Notes under the pieces: generated by a model
What the model was told of the DNA's origin: nothing
Databases searched by the model: none
The model's input: the letters and a program-made list of their open reading frames with translations, nothing else
Made by a program: the position numbers and the translations under genes
Shown here: one piece after another, positions 34,225 through 46,200 of the stretch
Layout of the letters: each line of letters begins with the position of its first letter
Numbering within the stretch: position 1 is the first letter of the stretch
Assembly: GCA_022818135.1 (NCBI GenBank)
Contig: JAFMSR010000010.1
Location: 7,863,208-7,927,207 of the forward strand
Length of the DNA stretch: 64,000 nucleotides
Direction: 5' to 3'
DNA from: Saxidomus purpurata
Taxonomy: Eukaryota; Mollusca; Bivalvia; Venerida; Veneridae

Positions 34225-34392
34225 TGGTGTAAAGTCTTATACAGGAAACACACAACTATCTATCAAATATTCGAAAGTATTGTCTTAGATGAATGCATTG
34301 GATATTCCTGCTGATTACTCTAACATTTTCCTAACCATTGTTGTTTTTCCTAAATAAGATGCAGCAACGATAGTTATTGTGCAAACACTAAA
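34225..34392 (-). pseudogene. P-loop ATPase fragment, packaging-ATPase-like
   Basis: Reads CTITIVAASYLGKTTMVRKM, a hydrophobic strand followed by a Walker A (GKTT) with its first Gly replaced, then stops. This resembles the start of virion-packaging ATPases of Maverick/adinto-like and larger DNA viruses, but P-loops are widespread and the fragment is short. Confidence 0.4.
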
Positions 34393-34944
34393 ATGTTGAT
34401 ATATTAAAAACGAAGAACCTTAACAAATACGTGACTGATTATTTATTTACAACCTCTTTCTAAACGCGAAATAATAAGAATAATAAAAAATAAAATAGAA
34501 ATATAAAATACATATTGGAATATTTACTTTTAACGAAAATAACTATATTGGATTATTAAACAGCAATATGTAACATATTACACCTCTTTGGCTCATTTAT
34601 AACACACACACAGTTCTATAGTACTTCACCGTTTTATTTACATACATAATATATCATAGTTTCTCATTTCGTCCATAAGATCTAACATAGCCACAAGTCT
34701 CTTTTTGTACAATTTCTGTTAAACATTTTAACAACCTCGAATATTCTGTCTCTATAACATTCTTTTTTCTATATTTCCGAGCCGAGCTATCCCGCTCAAA
34801 ACCCTAACTCTGGCTAACTGAGTAGCCGACTTCCTTCCCTAACTCTCTTAACTTAACTAATTGACTGCCTGTCTATATGGTCCGGTATGTTTTATTTTCA
34901 AACTAAAACCAGACAAATATGTTATCATGTAATTTCTAATTTAT

Positions 34945-35402
34945 TTCTAATTTTTTTTGTAAATAATACATGTAACAGGTTCTGTTCGCGAGCTTGTGAA
35001 ATTCGCCGCAACTTTCACAATTCCTTGTTTAATTAAGGGGATGTAACCTTTTTCTTGAAATACAGGAGTCAAGTCGAATACGACAGTGCAGCTACCGTCG
35101 ATGATATCAGCTGGCTCTAAACCATTCCCACAATCACCTAACCATTTTTCTTATGAACGAATCATCCAGTGAAAAGCTTCTGCACAATCAATCCTTACGT
35201 GTTTGCCCAAGTTTACTGTAATAGGATTTCCGTATGCCGGTATCCCATCTACAACTACGTTGATATCCGACAAATTAAACCCTTCAAAATTCCATGACGA
35301 GGTTTAATAGTCACCTGAAACCGATCCTTTTACGAAAGCAATAATAACTTTATTAAGTTTTATCCCCATACACACATTATCGAGATTGAAATTCCTTGTG
35401 GT
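34945..35402 (-). pseudogene. capsid-like protein fragment of an endogenous DNA-virus-like element
   Basis: One frame broken by two TAA codons. It includes NKVIIAFVKGSVSGDY, WNFEGFNLSDINVVVDG, CTVVFDLTPVFQEKG, LIKQGIVKVAANF and a terminal RTEPVTCIIY. Order and wording recall the C-terminal half of the F54H12.2-like family (capsid-type proteins in invertebrate genomes: ...FDLTPD...LxKQGxLRLExKF...PVNVIVYAEF). The link is from memory of the family pattern. With the ATPase and unknown ORF on the same strand it suggests an old integrated viral-like element; the stops make it inactive. Confidence 0.5.
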
Positions 35403-35935
35403 ACGGTCGGCGAGCGTACCTCAGATTTTACAACGTTTGTCCTTTGAAGCATCAAACTGTTAGAATAAATTACACAAATAGAAAAGTTAAGCACCCCTGA
35501 AATTTTTAGATTGACTTATCTAACGACGCTTTATCATGAAAACACCGTTGAGCTAGGGAAGAAGAATGTAATCCATAACAGAAACTCTCTGGCAAAGAGA
35601 AAACGGCAAAACTGTAATATTATGTTGGGCTTTTTGAGTCATTTTGTTGAACAATAAACGGGTGCCGTTTTATCCGAAATCAAAAACACATTTAAGTATG
35701 GAACTGTAGAGGTCATAGGAAGATTTAAGGTGTCGAATTAGAGAAAAAATGCAATTTTAAGTATTCAGATGACATCCGTACTTCCTACGTTCAGTAGCAG
35801 AGTAGACCTTCATTGTGCCAGGGTGACCACCCTGACCGTGACTATTCAGCCTCCAGATGAACCTCGGATCTTTTTAAAGACAATCTGCCTACACTCGCAG
35901 TGCAAAACTTATTGCAGTTCGTGGAAAGGGTTGCT
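35403..35935. other. no gene recognised
   Basis: Possible continuation of the viral-like block on the left, otherwise no supported frames. Confidence 0.3.
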
Positions 35936-35939
35936 GTTT

Positions 35940-36660
35940 TGATTTACAGTATTTCTATGCCCCCGAAGGGTGGCATATTAAAATCGCACCGTATGCCTGT
36001 CTGTCCGTCTGTTCGTCCGTCCGTCTGTGCGTCCCAACTAACATAATCGTGTCCAGACTGTAACTTTGTCATGCATTGAAGGATTTTAGAATAACTTGGC
36101 ACAAATGTCAAGCACATCAAGACGACGTGTCGCTTGCAAGACCCACGTCCCTACCTCAAAGGTCAAGGTCACACTTAGAGTTTGAAGGTAATGGAATCCT
36201 GTATATATGCACACATTAGTGTCCGGACTGTAACTTTGTCATGCATTGAAGGATTTAAAAATAACTTGGCACAAATGTCAAGCACGTCAAGACGACATGT
36301 CTCGTGCAAGACCCACGTCACTACCTTAAAGGTCAAGGTCACACTTAGAGTTTGAAGGTTATGGATTCCTCTATATATGTATATATGCAAACATTCGTGT
36401 CCGGACTGTAACTTTGTCATGCATTGAAGGATTTTAAAATAACTTGGCACAAATGTCAAGCACGTCAAGATGACGTGTCGCGTGCAAGACCAACGTCCCT
36501 ACCTAAAAGGTCAAGGTCACACTTATAGTTTTTAGGTAATGGAATCCTGTATATATGCATACATTTGTGTCCGGACTATAACTTTGTCATGCATTGATTG
36601 ATTTAAAAATAACTTGGCACAAATGTTTAGCACATCAAGACAATGTGTTGTCAACAATCA
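35940..36660. repeat. ~175-bp tandem repeat with CGTCCG head, 4 units
   Basis: Starts CCCCCGAAGGGTGGCATATT, then a GTCTGTCCGTCCG-rich stretch, then units beginning GTGTCCRGACTGTAACTTTG at about 36050, 36221, 36398 and 36568. AAGGTCAAGGTCACACTTA is in each. The type resembles dispersed repeats common in molluscs. Confidence 0.82.
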
Positions 36661-37695
36661 AGTTTTGTTTTGACATATGTCATTGTAGGTAATTATCTCA
36701 ATATAATGGGGATATAAATCATTAGAACCCCTCTTATCGACGGACATTTAGACGGTTTGATAAACGACATCATTTACATCGAGACGTTTCTATGTACGTG
36801 TGTGCATGTCTGTGAAGGTGCTTATATGGACCCAAACGCTCAAAAATAACTACTATTTCTGTGATTTTATTAATGATTTATTTTTGCTTACGTTTTACGG
36901 TGTGAAGAGGTTAGCCTGATACATTATTTATTTATATTTTTTATTGTTTTACATGTTATTTTTTATTTTAATTAATTATGAATTTATGATTGATTTTTAT
37001 TCAAGTAAAATACACATAAAAACAAATTCAATTTTTTTTTTTCGTTTAAGAATTATAACTAGTGGTTCTAAATGTTTTTTCTAGTTTTTTTTTATATGGG
37101 CACAAAGACTGGACATACACCTGTGCAATAAACCGACCTTGAATGACGCTGTGCATGCATCGTGTTTGGGCTGTTGAATTTATCCGACATATAGAGGATC
37201 TTACATGGCATACTGTGGATGACTTGGTTTTCCAGACCAGAGGCAAAGCGGGGGGACCCGATGAATGACACACGTACAGTTAATGTGTAACGTTACGATA
37301 CCATTTACACTGACTTTGAGTGACGTCATTTATCAAGATAAACTGTCACGTCATTTATCTATACTCCTTATCAATAGTTTTGGTGACTTGAACCGTTATT
37401 GCGTCCCCTGAAAAGTCAAACCATTTCTATAAATGAAATTCATGTTACATTTTCTTGAAAGTTATTAAAGATTTTTCATTCTTATGAGACTGAAGTTTAC
37501 GTTGATGCAAAATCTGAAACACCGCGAATACATCTTTCATGATTGAAAGTCACGTTACAGCGTTCGCTGGCGGAAACTTCAACGGCAAAATCTAGGCGCG
37601 TTGCACGTAAGTGTAATTTTTGTTCGATGGAAATAGTTCTCTCATTCTCTTCAAATGTTGTTTCAAATAAGTCATGTTAGGATCGAAATAATAAG
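36661..37695. other. no feature recognised
   Basis: T-rich, with no frames or repeats I can support. Confidence 0.35.
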
Positions 37696-37699
37696 TATC

Positions 37700-37831
37700 C
37701 AAGTTTAGTTTATGGTAGAATAACCCTCGTTTGTCGTTCTTATGCGTTATAATATATCACTTTCGGCATTCGGCCCTCGTGATATATTCTTGCGCATAAG
37801 AACACCAAACTCGGGTTATTCTACGATAAAT
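37700..37831. mobile_element. foldback (MITE-like) element
   Basis: TAGAATAACC...GTTCTTATGCG...ATATATCAC is mirrored by GTGATATAT...CGCATAAGAAC...GGTTATTCTA around a GC-rich centre (CGGCATTCGGCC). Imperfect stem over about 130 bases. Confidence 0.65.
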
Positions 37832-37880
37832 AAAAAATGGATAGATATTATTAAATAGTCTTTTTGTTTTAAATAACTAA

Positions 37881-37965
37881 GCGACCACGGCGTAGTGGTA
37901 GCGGTTTCGCTGTAAGGTCGGAGGGTCCTGGGTTGGATCCCAACAAGAGCCATGTTCTATGTTCT
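37881..37965 (+). mobile_element. tRNA-derived SINE head
   Basis: GGCGTAGTGGTAGCGG (box A) and GGTTGGATCCC (near box B), 50 bases apart, give a tRNA-like 5' half. Similar in style to 13094 but a different sequence. Confidence 0.5.
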
Positions 37966-37974
37966 ATACTGGTA

Positions 37975-38345
37975 ATTTCCAAATCTTAGATTGGACCACC
38001 ATGTGAAGATGTATCTCTACCATATTTGCAGCACACTTACAACAGTCACCATTATGTACACACTTATTTGACACGTGCAGATGTAATGAAGAAACAGACT
38101 CAAGGGAATGCAGATTCGATAACGGTTTGGTCTTTTCGAATAGACTTTTTCTGTGCTCAGAAGATAGCCCTAATGCATGGCTGGCTTCTACTCCCGGTAG
38201 GAGCCAGTACAAAAAATCCAGATAAGTGGATGACTATACTTAAAGAGCATCTCAGAAATTCCAAGCACTCTTACGGCGATCAAATCCCGGACCTGTGGAC
38301 TGGCAGTCCAGCGCGTAACCACCAGACTACCATGGCAAGACATGA
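37975..38345 (-). mobile_element. tRNA-derived SINE, opposite orientation
   Basis: On the minus strand TAGTCTGGTGGTTACGCG (box A) is followed by GGGATTTGATCGCC (weak box B) and a ~270-base unrelated body. It abuts the plus-strand SINE head, so the pair lie tail to tail. Confidence 0.45.
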
Positions 38346-38399
38346 AATACTTTCCATAGTAGTGTTTATGCAATAGATTAGTTCCTGATGATTCCTAGT

Positions 38400-39120
38400 C
38401 TGGCTCGAGGATAAAGATCATAAATATACCACAGAGGACGACAGAAATAGCCATGTAAGCCAATTTCATGAAATTTTGATCTCGTTTGATGTTCAGTCTT
38501 TAATAGAAGGCATATTTTAAATCCACACTGTATATCTTGCTAAAGATAGCCTAAAAAGGTCATTTTACAGTTTTTGGAACCGGAGAACCCGCAAAGCATA
38601 TCGAACGGATAATGTGTGCAAGGAACGTTTTCTTCCTTACAGGTTAGAAACTCTTATATCGGTATTAGTATGTTCACCGAGGCAGTATTACAGACATGAG
38701 CATGGAGTTACAAGATATTCGAACGGGTAAAACACGTAACATAAAATGGTAAAAGGGAATATATATTGTAGGGACATGAACGCGTTTCCTAAATGTATAT
38801 TTTCGAAAATCCATTTCATGAAATTTCTAATTATGATAGCTTTATATAAATCTGTTCTTATATATGTATGATGACAATGTTTAACAAATTTTATGGGACT
38901 TCACAATTTTCAAAATTCGTCTTTAAGAGCATACATTGCAACAAATGGTATTTTGAGAATACAACAGTAAAACTAATTTTACTGTCGTGAAGTAGGAACA
39001 GCTCAATGCTTTTTCTCATAAATCTTGTTGAAACCTATTTGATAATTCTTTTCACCTCAACTGCTACACTGAAGGAGAACTTCAACAGGATTGTCTGCAG
39101 CTTTTTGGACCGCCGGGTCA
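38400..39120. other. no feature recognised
   Basis: AT-rich spacer. Confidence 0.35.
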
Positions 39121-39124
39121 AATA

Positions 39125-40475
39125 ACAAGAGCTGTCACATGACAGCACGCTCGACTATTCGAAAGCTTGTTGGTAAAATGGGGTTTTTGTCTAAGAACAG
39201 GAGTATTGTGTAATTGTCTATAAGAATTAAGGTCAAAGATATGAAACTAAAAATGTTCAAAGACCTTTGTAAATGTACATTGCATTCAAGGCCTTACTCT
39301 GGATTCTGCAGCCAACTGGAGGGAGGATGGGGGGATAATTTCAAAGAAAACATGACCTTGTATATTTGATCTGAATATTTTGTAACTTTTTCAAAATTGA
39401 TATGTATAGAATTAAAAAGCATGACCGCTTCATGCTGCAATTATTCTATGACATTTCAAAAGAAAGCCATTTTGAGTATTTCCATTTTAGTCTGGAAAAA
39501 CTGTGACAAAATTCTAAGTTAAAAGGGCATAAATATGTCAAAAATCAAAAACATTGGTGAAGATGTTGACAGTAAAACGTTCGATAGTATTCTATCTTTA
39601 ACAAAACATTCAAAGTTAAAAAGGGACACAAACTATCAAAATCAAAACAGAGTTATGGGGATTGTTTCCGCATGTGTAGATGTTGATGGTAAACAATATT
39701 TTGAGTTTCAGTCAATACCTTTATATAGTATTCAAGATATTTGAATTTAAAAAAAAAATACCAAAACTTTAAGTTAAAAAGGGGCATAAATCTGTCAAAA
39801 ATCAAAACAGAGTTATGGGAATTGTTTCCTCAGGTGTATAATGTTGATGGTAGACACATACTTTGAGTTTCAAGTCAACCTTATATAGTATTCAAGATAT
39901 TTGAATTTACAAAAAAATACCAAAACTTCTAAGTCAAAAAGGGCATAAATCTGTCAAAAATCAAAACAGAGTTATGGGAATTGTTCCTCAGGTGTATATG
40001 TTGATGGTAGACACATACTTTGAGTTTCAAGTCATACCTTTGATAGTATTCAAGATATTTGAATTTATAAAAACTTTAACCAAAAATTCTAAGTTAAAAA
40101 GGGGCATCAACTGTCAAAAATCAAAACAGAGTTATGGGGATTGTTTCTCAGGTGAAGATGTTGATGGTAGACACATACTTTGAGTTTCAGTCAATACCTT
40201 TGATAGTATTCAAGATATTTGAATTTATAAAAACTTTAACCAAAATTTCTAGTTAAAAGGGGCTAAATCTGTCAAAATCAACACAGAGTTATGGGGATTG
40301 TTTCCTCAGGTGAAGATGTTGATGGTAAACATATAGTTTGAGTTTCAAGTCATACCTTTGAAGTATTCAAGATATTTGACTTTAGAAAAACTTTAACCAA
40401 CGCAGACGCCGACCCGACGCCGACCCGACGCTGGGCGAGCAGTCCTTTCTGATGTCGAGCTAAAAATGTAAGAAA
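39125..40475. mobile_element. non-autonomous element with ~160-bp core repeats (pearl-like?)
   Basis: Left end AAGAGCTGTCACATGACAGCACGCTCGACTATTCG; right end GACGCCGACCCGACGCTGGGCGAG...GTCGAGCTAAAAATG, so AGCTCGAC-type words stand in opposite orientation at the two ends. Between them lie about five units of roughly 160 bases, each with ATCAAAACAGAGTTATGGG and GTTGATGGTA. Flanks plus ~160-bp tandem core resemble the pearl elements described from bivalves; that link is from memory. Confidence 0.65.
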
Positions 40476-41150
40476 ATGCTGGCAAATTGCTCAACGAGTT
40501 TCAATTTTGTCTTTAAAACGTATTATTTCAGAATCTGTAGCTTGCAAGCGAATGGAAGGGTCAAGTGTCCGTTTCCAACATATCAACCATCGGGTTGGTC
40601 CCAAAGAAAACTGCATGAAGGTTAGTTAGTTCACCTTACATGTAGGAAATCTCTCAGGCTTTTTGTAAGCACTACTCATCAACAATCATATTACCATTCG
40701 ATATTGAGCAACTGTTGTCCTTCATATCTTACAGCTTTGAGATGGGCTGTACACCATCCAGAAGTTGCAAACATGTCTTATATTAGCTTTTTTTATACGG
40801 TTTATGGTTTTCCCGATCCCGCAGTCGCATTCATAGTTAAAAAAAAGTTCCGGAAGGATGTCGGGGATTAAAAACAAATATTATAAGATCTGTAATCACA
40901 TTTCGTATACAAAAATGACATTGTGTTGTAACCCATTGGATAACATCTGCTATCTGTAATAAGGAACACAATAGCGACATGTTAAAGGCTCTGTATGTTT
41001 TGGCAAATTTTGGCCATTTAGATTTAGTTAGCAACGGGCGCTGATGATTCTGTAGTCTAAGTGACTATAAGTCAATCAAAAACATTCCAGTTTTGTCTAC
41101 CATGTGAAAGCAACAAATAAGATTGCCCGGTAGTACTGTTTAATACGCCC
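40476..41150. other. no gene recognised
   Basis: Possibly includes decayed upstream sequence of the recombinase ORF that follows. Confidence 0.3.
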
Positions 41151-41157
41151 CGCTGAC

Positions 41158-41372
41158 ACCAACCTCTTGTTTGTTCACCACGACGGCTTCTTAGTTTTCA
41201 GCCGCCGTTGCGAAGGCTGTCGCCTCTATTACAGATATACCAAGCGGACACACTTCGTACAGTTTTCGGATAGGCCGGGTCACGCAGCTTGCAAGTGAGG
41301 GCGTGTCGGTGGTTAAGTTACACAACAATTAGGCTGTTGGAGGCGTATAGGTCTTACGTAAGAACATAACGT
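41158..41372 (+). pseudogene. tyrosine recombinase C-terminal fragment (DIRS/Crypton type)
   Basis: After LLFVHHDG in one frame the reading shifts to FSAAVAKAV and then HTSYSFRIGRVTQLASEG, the box II region of mobile-element tyrosine recombinases (normally HSFRIG). Another shift gives RLLEAYRSYVR, which matches the final box with the nucleophilic Tyr. The His of HxxR appears as Tyr here, and two frameshifts break the gene. Confidence 0.65.
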
Positions 41373-41439
41373 TTGATATTCATTTTTAATACTTCTGCAG
41401 CCAAAACGCCACAGCAAAAGATCATGCGCGATAATAAAA

Positions 41440-41859
41440 AGAGAGGTGTTCCTGCATTTATCTCCCCTTGATATTGTCCACAGACGGAATGATTCTATTT
41501 TGTTATTGGCTGGTGAGAGAGGGTATAACACTGGTAAAAAGAATTTTAATCTGCCGCAAGACATCTGCATTGTTGGTTGGTTTGGTGTCACAGGACTAAA
41601 ATGGAATGATTTTCACCGTCGGATGCTCTATGACAACCATCCAAAGTAAATTCTTATCAATCTTCGGGGTAACGACCTAGCGTCCTCTAGTATGTATCGT
41701 CTGCGTAGAACCATTCCACGTGAAATTAATTATCTGCATTATACATTCCCATCTACCACCATTGTCTGGTTAGATTTATTTAACCCAAATTTTGGCATGT
41801 GCAGACTTTCAATGCAAATAAAACAATGTAAAATAAACGCCGTCGAATTAACGCCATAG
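41440..41859 (+). pseudogene. SGNH-hydrolase-like ORF of the recombinase element
   Basis: One frame reads ICIVGWFGVTGLKWNDF, then a TAA where Val/Ile is usual, then ILINLRGNDLASSSMYRLRR, REINYLHYTFPSTTIVWLDLF and a stop near 41859. This order (W.G..G..W, I.hLGGNDL, ...IVWsD) is typical of the SGNH-like domain that follows tyrosine recombinases in many invertebrate elements. The GGND block has R for the first G. Confidence 0.6.
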
Positions 41860-42012
41860 GCCATATGGAAGTAAACAAAAAAAGTGTCAGACAGACACTT
41901 TTCGGGAAGACAGGGGTAGCAACAGAAAGTTCCGGGATTCGACCCCAGGCCGATTTCAATACTTTATAATTGTTGTACTGATACACGAGCCATAATATTA
42001 ATGAGCTATAAT

Positions 42013-42115
42013 CAATGTTGGCTATAGTGTCGGGGGCGATGTTGGTTATAGTGTCGGGGGCGATGTTGGCTATAGTGTTGGGGGCGATGTTGGCTATAGT
42101 GTCGGGGGCGTTTGT
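42013..42115. repeat. 24-bp minisatellite, ~4 copies
   Basis: Unit GATGTTGGCTATAGTGTCGGGGGC with single-base variants. Confidence 0.9.
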
Positions 42116-42984
42116 ATAGATCACATATTAAACCTTCTAAACATGCATTCTAGAGACACTATATGCCATGGGACTACATGATTGCCGACGCTTAATTTTC
42201 TTTTAGCATATTTGCCGAGGAACTGGCCACTATGCCACTAGTCTACACGCTAGTAAGAAATTCAAGTTATTGTGACGCAAGGGAATGGTTAAATAAGGCT
42301 ATCTGTTGACTTTGTCTATTGACTTAAAGTTTGACTGAATTTGAAACAATTTACAATTTGATTAAAGGACTTTCCACAGAAATGCTATGAACTACATTGA
42401 AAATGATTATGAGATTTTTGACATTGGTTTTGCCTGGTTTTATTTACTGATCATCAACCGGACAAAGTTTCATGAGGATTGTACATGTACATGTATATAT
42501 ATTTAGTTATGTAGACTGATCACAAACTGACCTGGACAATCAGATTGCTCATAAACCACAGACAGCAAATATCACAATACTCTTATGTGTGTACATTTGT
42601 CTAATAAAACAGACACAACATTTGTAGATGCAAGAAAGTTTTTTCTTAAAATGATAACAGAAATAGATCAGATAATAACTCTATAAAAAGGCATAGCAGA
42701 AACACTAAAAAGACACTAAAAGACTGCTCATAAGAATGTCCATGTTCCAAAGTCCGTTTCCGGGTATCACTGGCAGATGTCATACTATATACCGTAACCT
42801 GAAATGAGAAATTATTGCGCTTGACATTCATATATAGTTTATATTACGTCTTTGATATGTTTTCCACGACGTTTCATTAGAAGCATCCATCTTATTTTTC
42901 CTGTGCCAATATACAAGTACATAAACGTCTAAGCCAGCACTGACCGTGTGACGCGACGGAGATATAATTCAATGTTATATACGT

Positions 42985-43244
42985 TTAGGGATCTACATGA
43001 AAAGGATGTAGCATACCAGCACAATAATTGCAGCATCTGTATTTCCAGTTGGGGTCACGACACCAATATGTCGGAGCGTAGCCATTATTGGACATGAAGT
43101 AATCGGATACCATCTGGCAAGACCATGTACCACTTGCACAACTCCAGCCAATATCTACACAGCCTTCTTCGACAGAGGGTGTGGTTGGGGCTTCTGTCGT
43201 TGTTGTAGTTGTTGTTGTTACAACGACTTGTGCCTGGCCTTCAC
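42985..43244 (-). CDS. metalloproteinase exon 16: Thr linker and second ShKT-like module
   Basis: Thr-rich linker (VVVTTTTTTTTEAPTTPS), then GCVDIGWSC...WSCQMVSDYF...WCRDPNW...CCNYC and TAA at 42985. It has seven Cys, one more than the first module. Confidence 0.88.
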
Positions 43245-46200
43245 CTTTCAAAATACAAGATTTTATTTACAGTCGGTAGTCAATAACAAGTAAACAGTAG
43301 CTATGGATGCCTAAGACCACCATAGTAAATGTGAAAGTAAAACTGTTATATTAGAATATAACAAACGGTGATCTGATTTAATTATGTAAGATTTCACCAC
43401 TTACCACCTGCACAAAATGCACAACAGTTATAATTCCAATTTGGATCAGTACACCACTGCGCTGGGGAAGCATTGTAGGTACTCAGGAAGTAATCGGATA
43501 TCATCTGGCAACTCCAGTCCTCCCAACCATGATCAACACATCCACCGTTACCACCACCAAATTGATCTTGAGCTTCTGTTGTAGTAGTATATACCTGATT
43601 CCCACCATTGTTACCAGTATTATCACCTGAAAAATGGTATGTGTATATCTACATTACACGTAACTTATCAGGTTCTAACAGAATCCGACAAAAGGTCAGA
43701 CGCGAACAACTCCAACAAGTCTCGTGATGAAATGACAAATATAACGAATACGTAATGTCTCCAACAACAAAGATTTAAACTCAAGTCTTAGAATCACTAC
43801 AGAAATTATGATACAGAGGAGTTCAATGTTATTTTTGTTATAATATACAAATTAATACATGTAGTATATGGAAAAATATTAAGATAGAAAGTGCAAACTC
43901 CACTGTTTACGGGATCTGCAGGATGTAACACTTATTTAAGGTTTATGCATCTTATATATTCAGATCACAACACCTACCCGACAGATTCTTGCAGAACTAA
44001 ACACCAAATTATGTTGTCAAGTTATTCACTGACATCATTGGCATTCTTTGGACAATGATCAGAATGCTCTTTTGATATTTGACCTACCAGTCGTAACATC
44101 AAACACATCTATATATGCACAACAAGAACTCATAAATCAAAGACTGTTTTCTCATTTCAATGAAACATGGAACAATTGACACGGCCCGTAAACGCACACT
44201 ACCTTAACCGTTGGTACAGCAGGGGGAAATGTTGTGCTAACTTCCGGTGGAGGTGCAAAACCAACGGTGACTGTTGGGCGATTGAGGTCAGTGTAACCTT
44301 GCATGAAATTTCCATTTTTCTCTCTAATATCACCCACCCATTCACCGATGACACAATCAAGAGGAATACTCTGACAGAATCAATACATTTTTTTATCCTG
44401 CTGCCTCATTTTTTCGAGATAGTGTTGTCAATTTGTTTTTGTCAAACTGCATAGAAAATTTGAAAACATTACAAGTATAAAAGCTCTGGTTTGGTTCGTT
44501 TATGAGTCAAAACAGAAACAGCACTATAGTATCTTAAAGTGTGCAGGAAGCATGTACACCGTGCAGCGTTCTTGTTTGTTACCTTAAACATTATAAAATG
44601 ACTGAATGTTTACCATAGTTTCCTCCAGTATGTGTTGACGATCTGGTAACACACAGTCCTTCAATACACCACTATAACAGAGAAAAGAAACATCAACATA
44701 CCTGTACATGCGGAATAAGAAATATAAGACATGTTTGTCTTCGTGCAACAAATGTCAGCTTATAGGTGAAGTTAAGTTTTGCTAATGTTATTGACATCTG
44801 AGGGATTTAAGAAAGAGTCCTTACTTTGTTCTCGGAGGAACGTCCACACGGAGTGCCACGTGCTGCGGCGTAGTACCAGCACCTTCCATTTTCACCTTTA
44901 CACAACATTGTAGTACATATGTCTTCTGACTCAGCATCCTTGAAATAGGTAAAAACATTCATTCAATACATCTTCAAAACTTAATTCTAACTGAAGTTAA
45001 TGAAATTGACAATATAACAGTCTATTACATGTACTTATTATTTGATGTAACGTTTGGAATTAAGAGTTGAAACCAATGAGTAAGTTAGAACCCTGATATC
45101 TTTAGAATTTAAACAGGATTTCAAATTGATCTGTGGTTAGCTGAAATGCCGGTTAGAATCTCAAACAGTGGCCGGATGTTTGAGCTAATTTTGAACAGTT
45201 TCGGTTCGTGGCTAAACGGCTGCAAACGAAATGACAGAATAATAACAAATATAAATACATGTATAAGAGGGTCCGATGTTAAAAAAGCACTCACTTGAGC
45301 AAATAACAGAAGTAACGAAAGGACTAAGAATAAATTCATCTAGAGCTTGTAAAAGTATTTCTTTGATCTGACCTAAAGACTAAATATTTGACATCATATC
45401 GGATTTAATTAACCGAGTTTCTATTATAAGAGAGTAGAAGATATAGCCTTTTTAGTGTTCAACGACTACACATTGTAAAGTTTTATTTTACTAGGTATGT
45501 GAATGACAGGTAAGTGACAAAGCAGGAACTTACTGAACATAATCCAGATCCGTCACCTCTCACAAGTTTACACTGATCATCCGGGGTATACAGTTCACCG
45601 GGTAGCAATGCCACGTGACTGCTGTATTCCGTGACGTCATAATAGTCTCCGTGGTCCAACAAACAGTTCCCACTGTAAAATGAACGTCAGCATAAAGTAT
45701 ACGCATTTACCTAAATATATGCATTTGCACGCATACATTTTAGATTGACTTATTTTCAGATGTATTTAAAAATTACGTTCAATTATCACGAAAAGGCAAT
45801 AACATGAAAATGTATCTTACTTTCTTCAAAGAAAGTCATAGATAGACATATTTGCTTTCTAAGCTTGGTAGTAAATAATTCTTTTTGTGACCAGTGCAGA
45901 CCAATATTAGCCAGCAAAGCCGTGCAGCTTGGTCATAACCTGCAATGTTCAGTATTCAGTCAAACACCCGGCCGTTGAACGATTAAAGCTACTTTCCAAA
46001 CCGAAAGGTTGACTAGCCATTTTTAGAAATACGGCTAGGTAATATCTCGATAAACAACTCTTGAAACAGCTACAATATTGTTAAAATCGAGAACTTGATT
46101 TAAGAGTTTTAACAATACTTACGAGCCCAAGCTGTTCATGTAGCCCTTGAAGGCATTTATTGAGCACTGAGAAAACCTCCATGGGTTTACGGTGTAAGCC

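Noticed and set aside
43985..44015. A 19-base microexon that would bridge the orphan exon to exon 15
   Set aside because: Phase would fit, but it rests on one AG and one GT in AT-rich sequence; exon 14 joins exon 15 perfectly without it.
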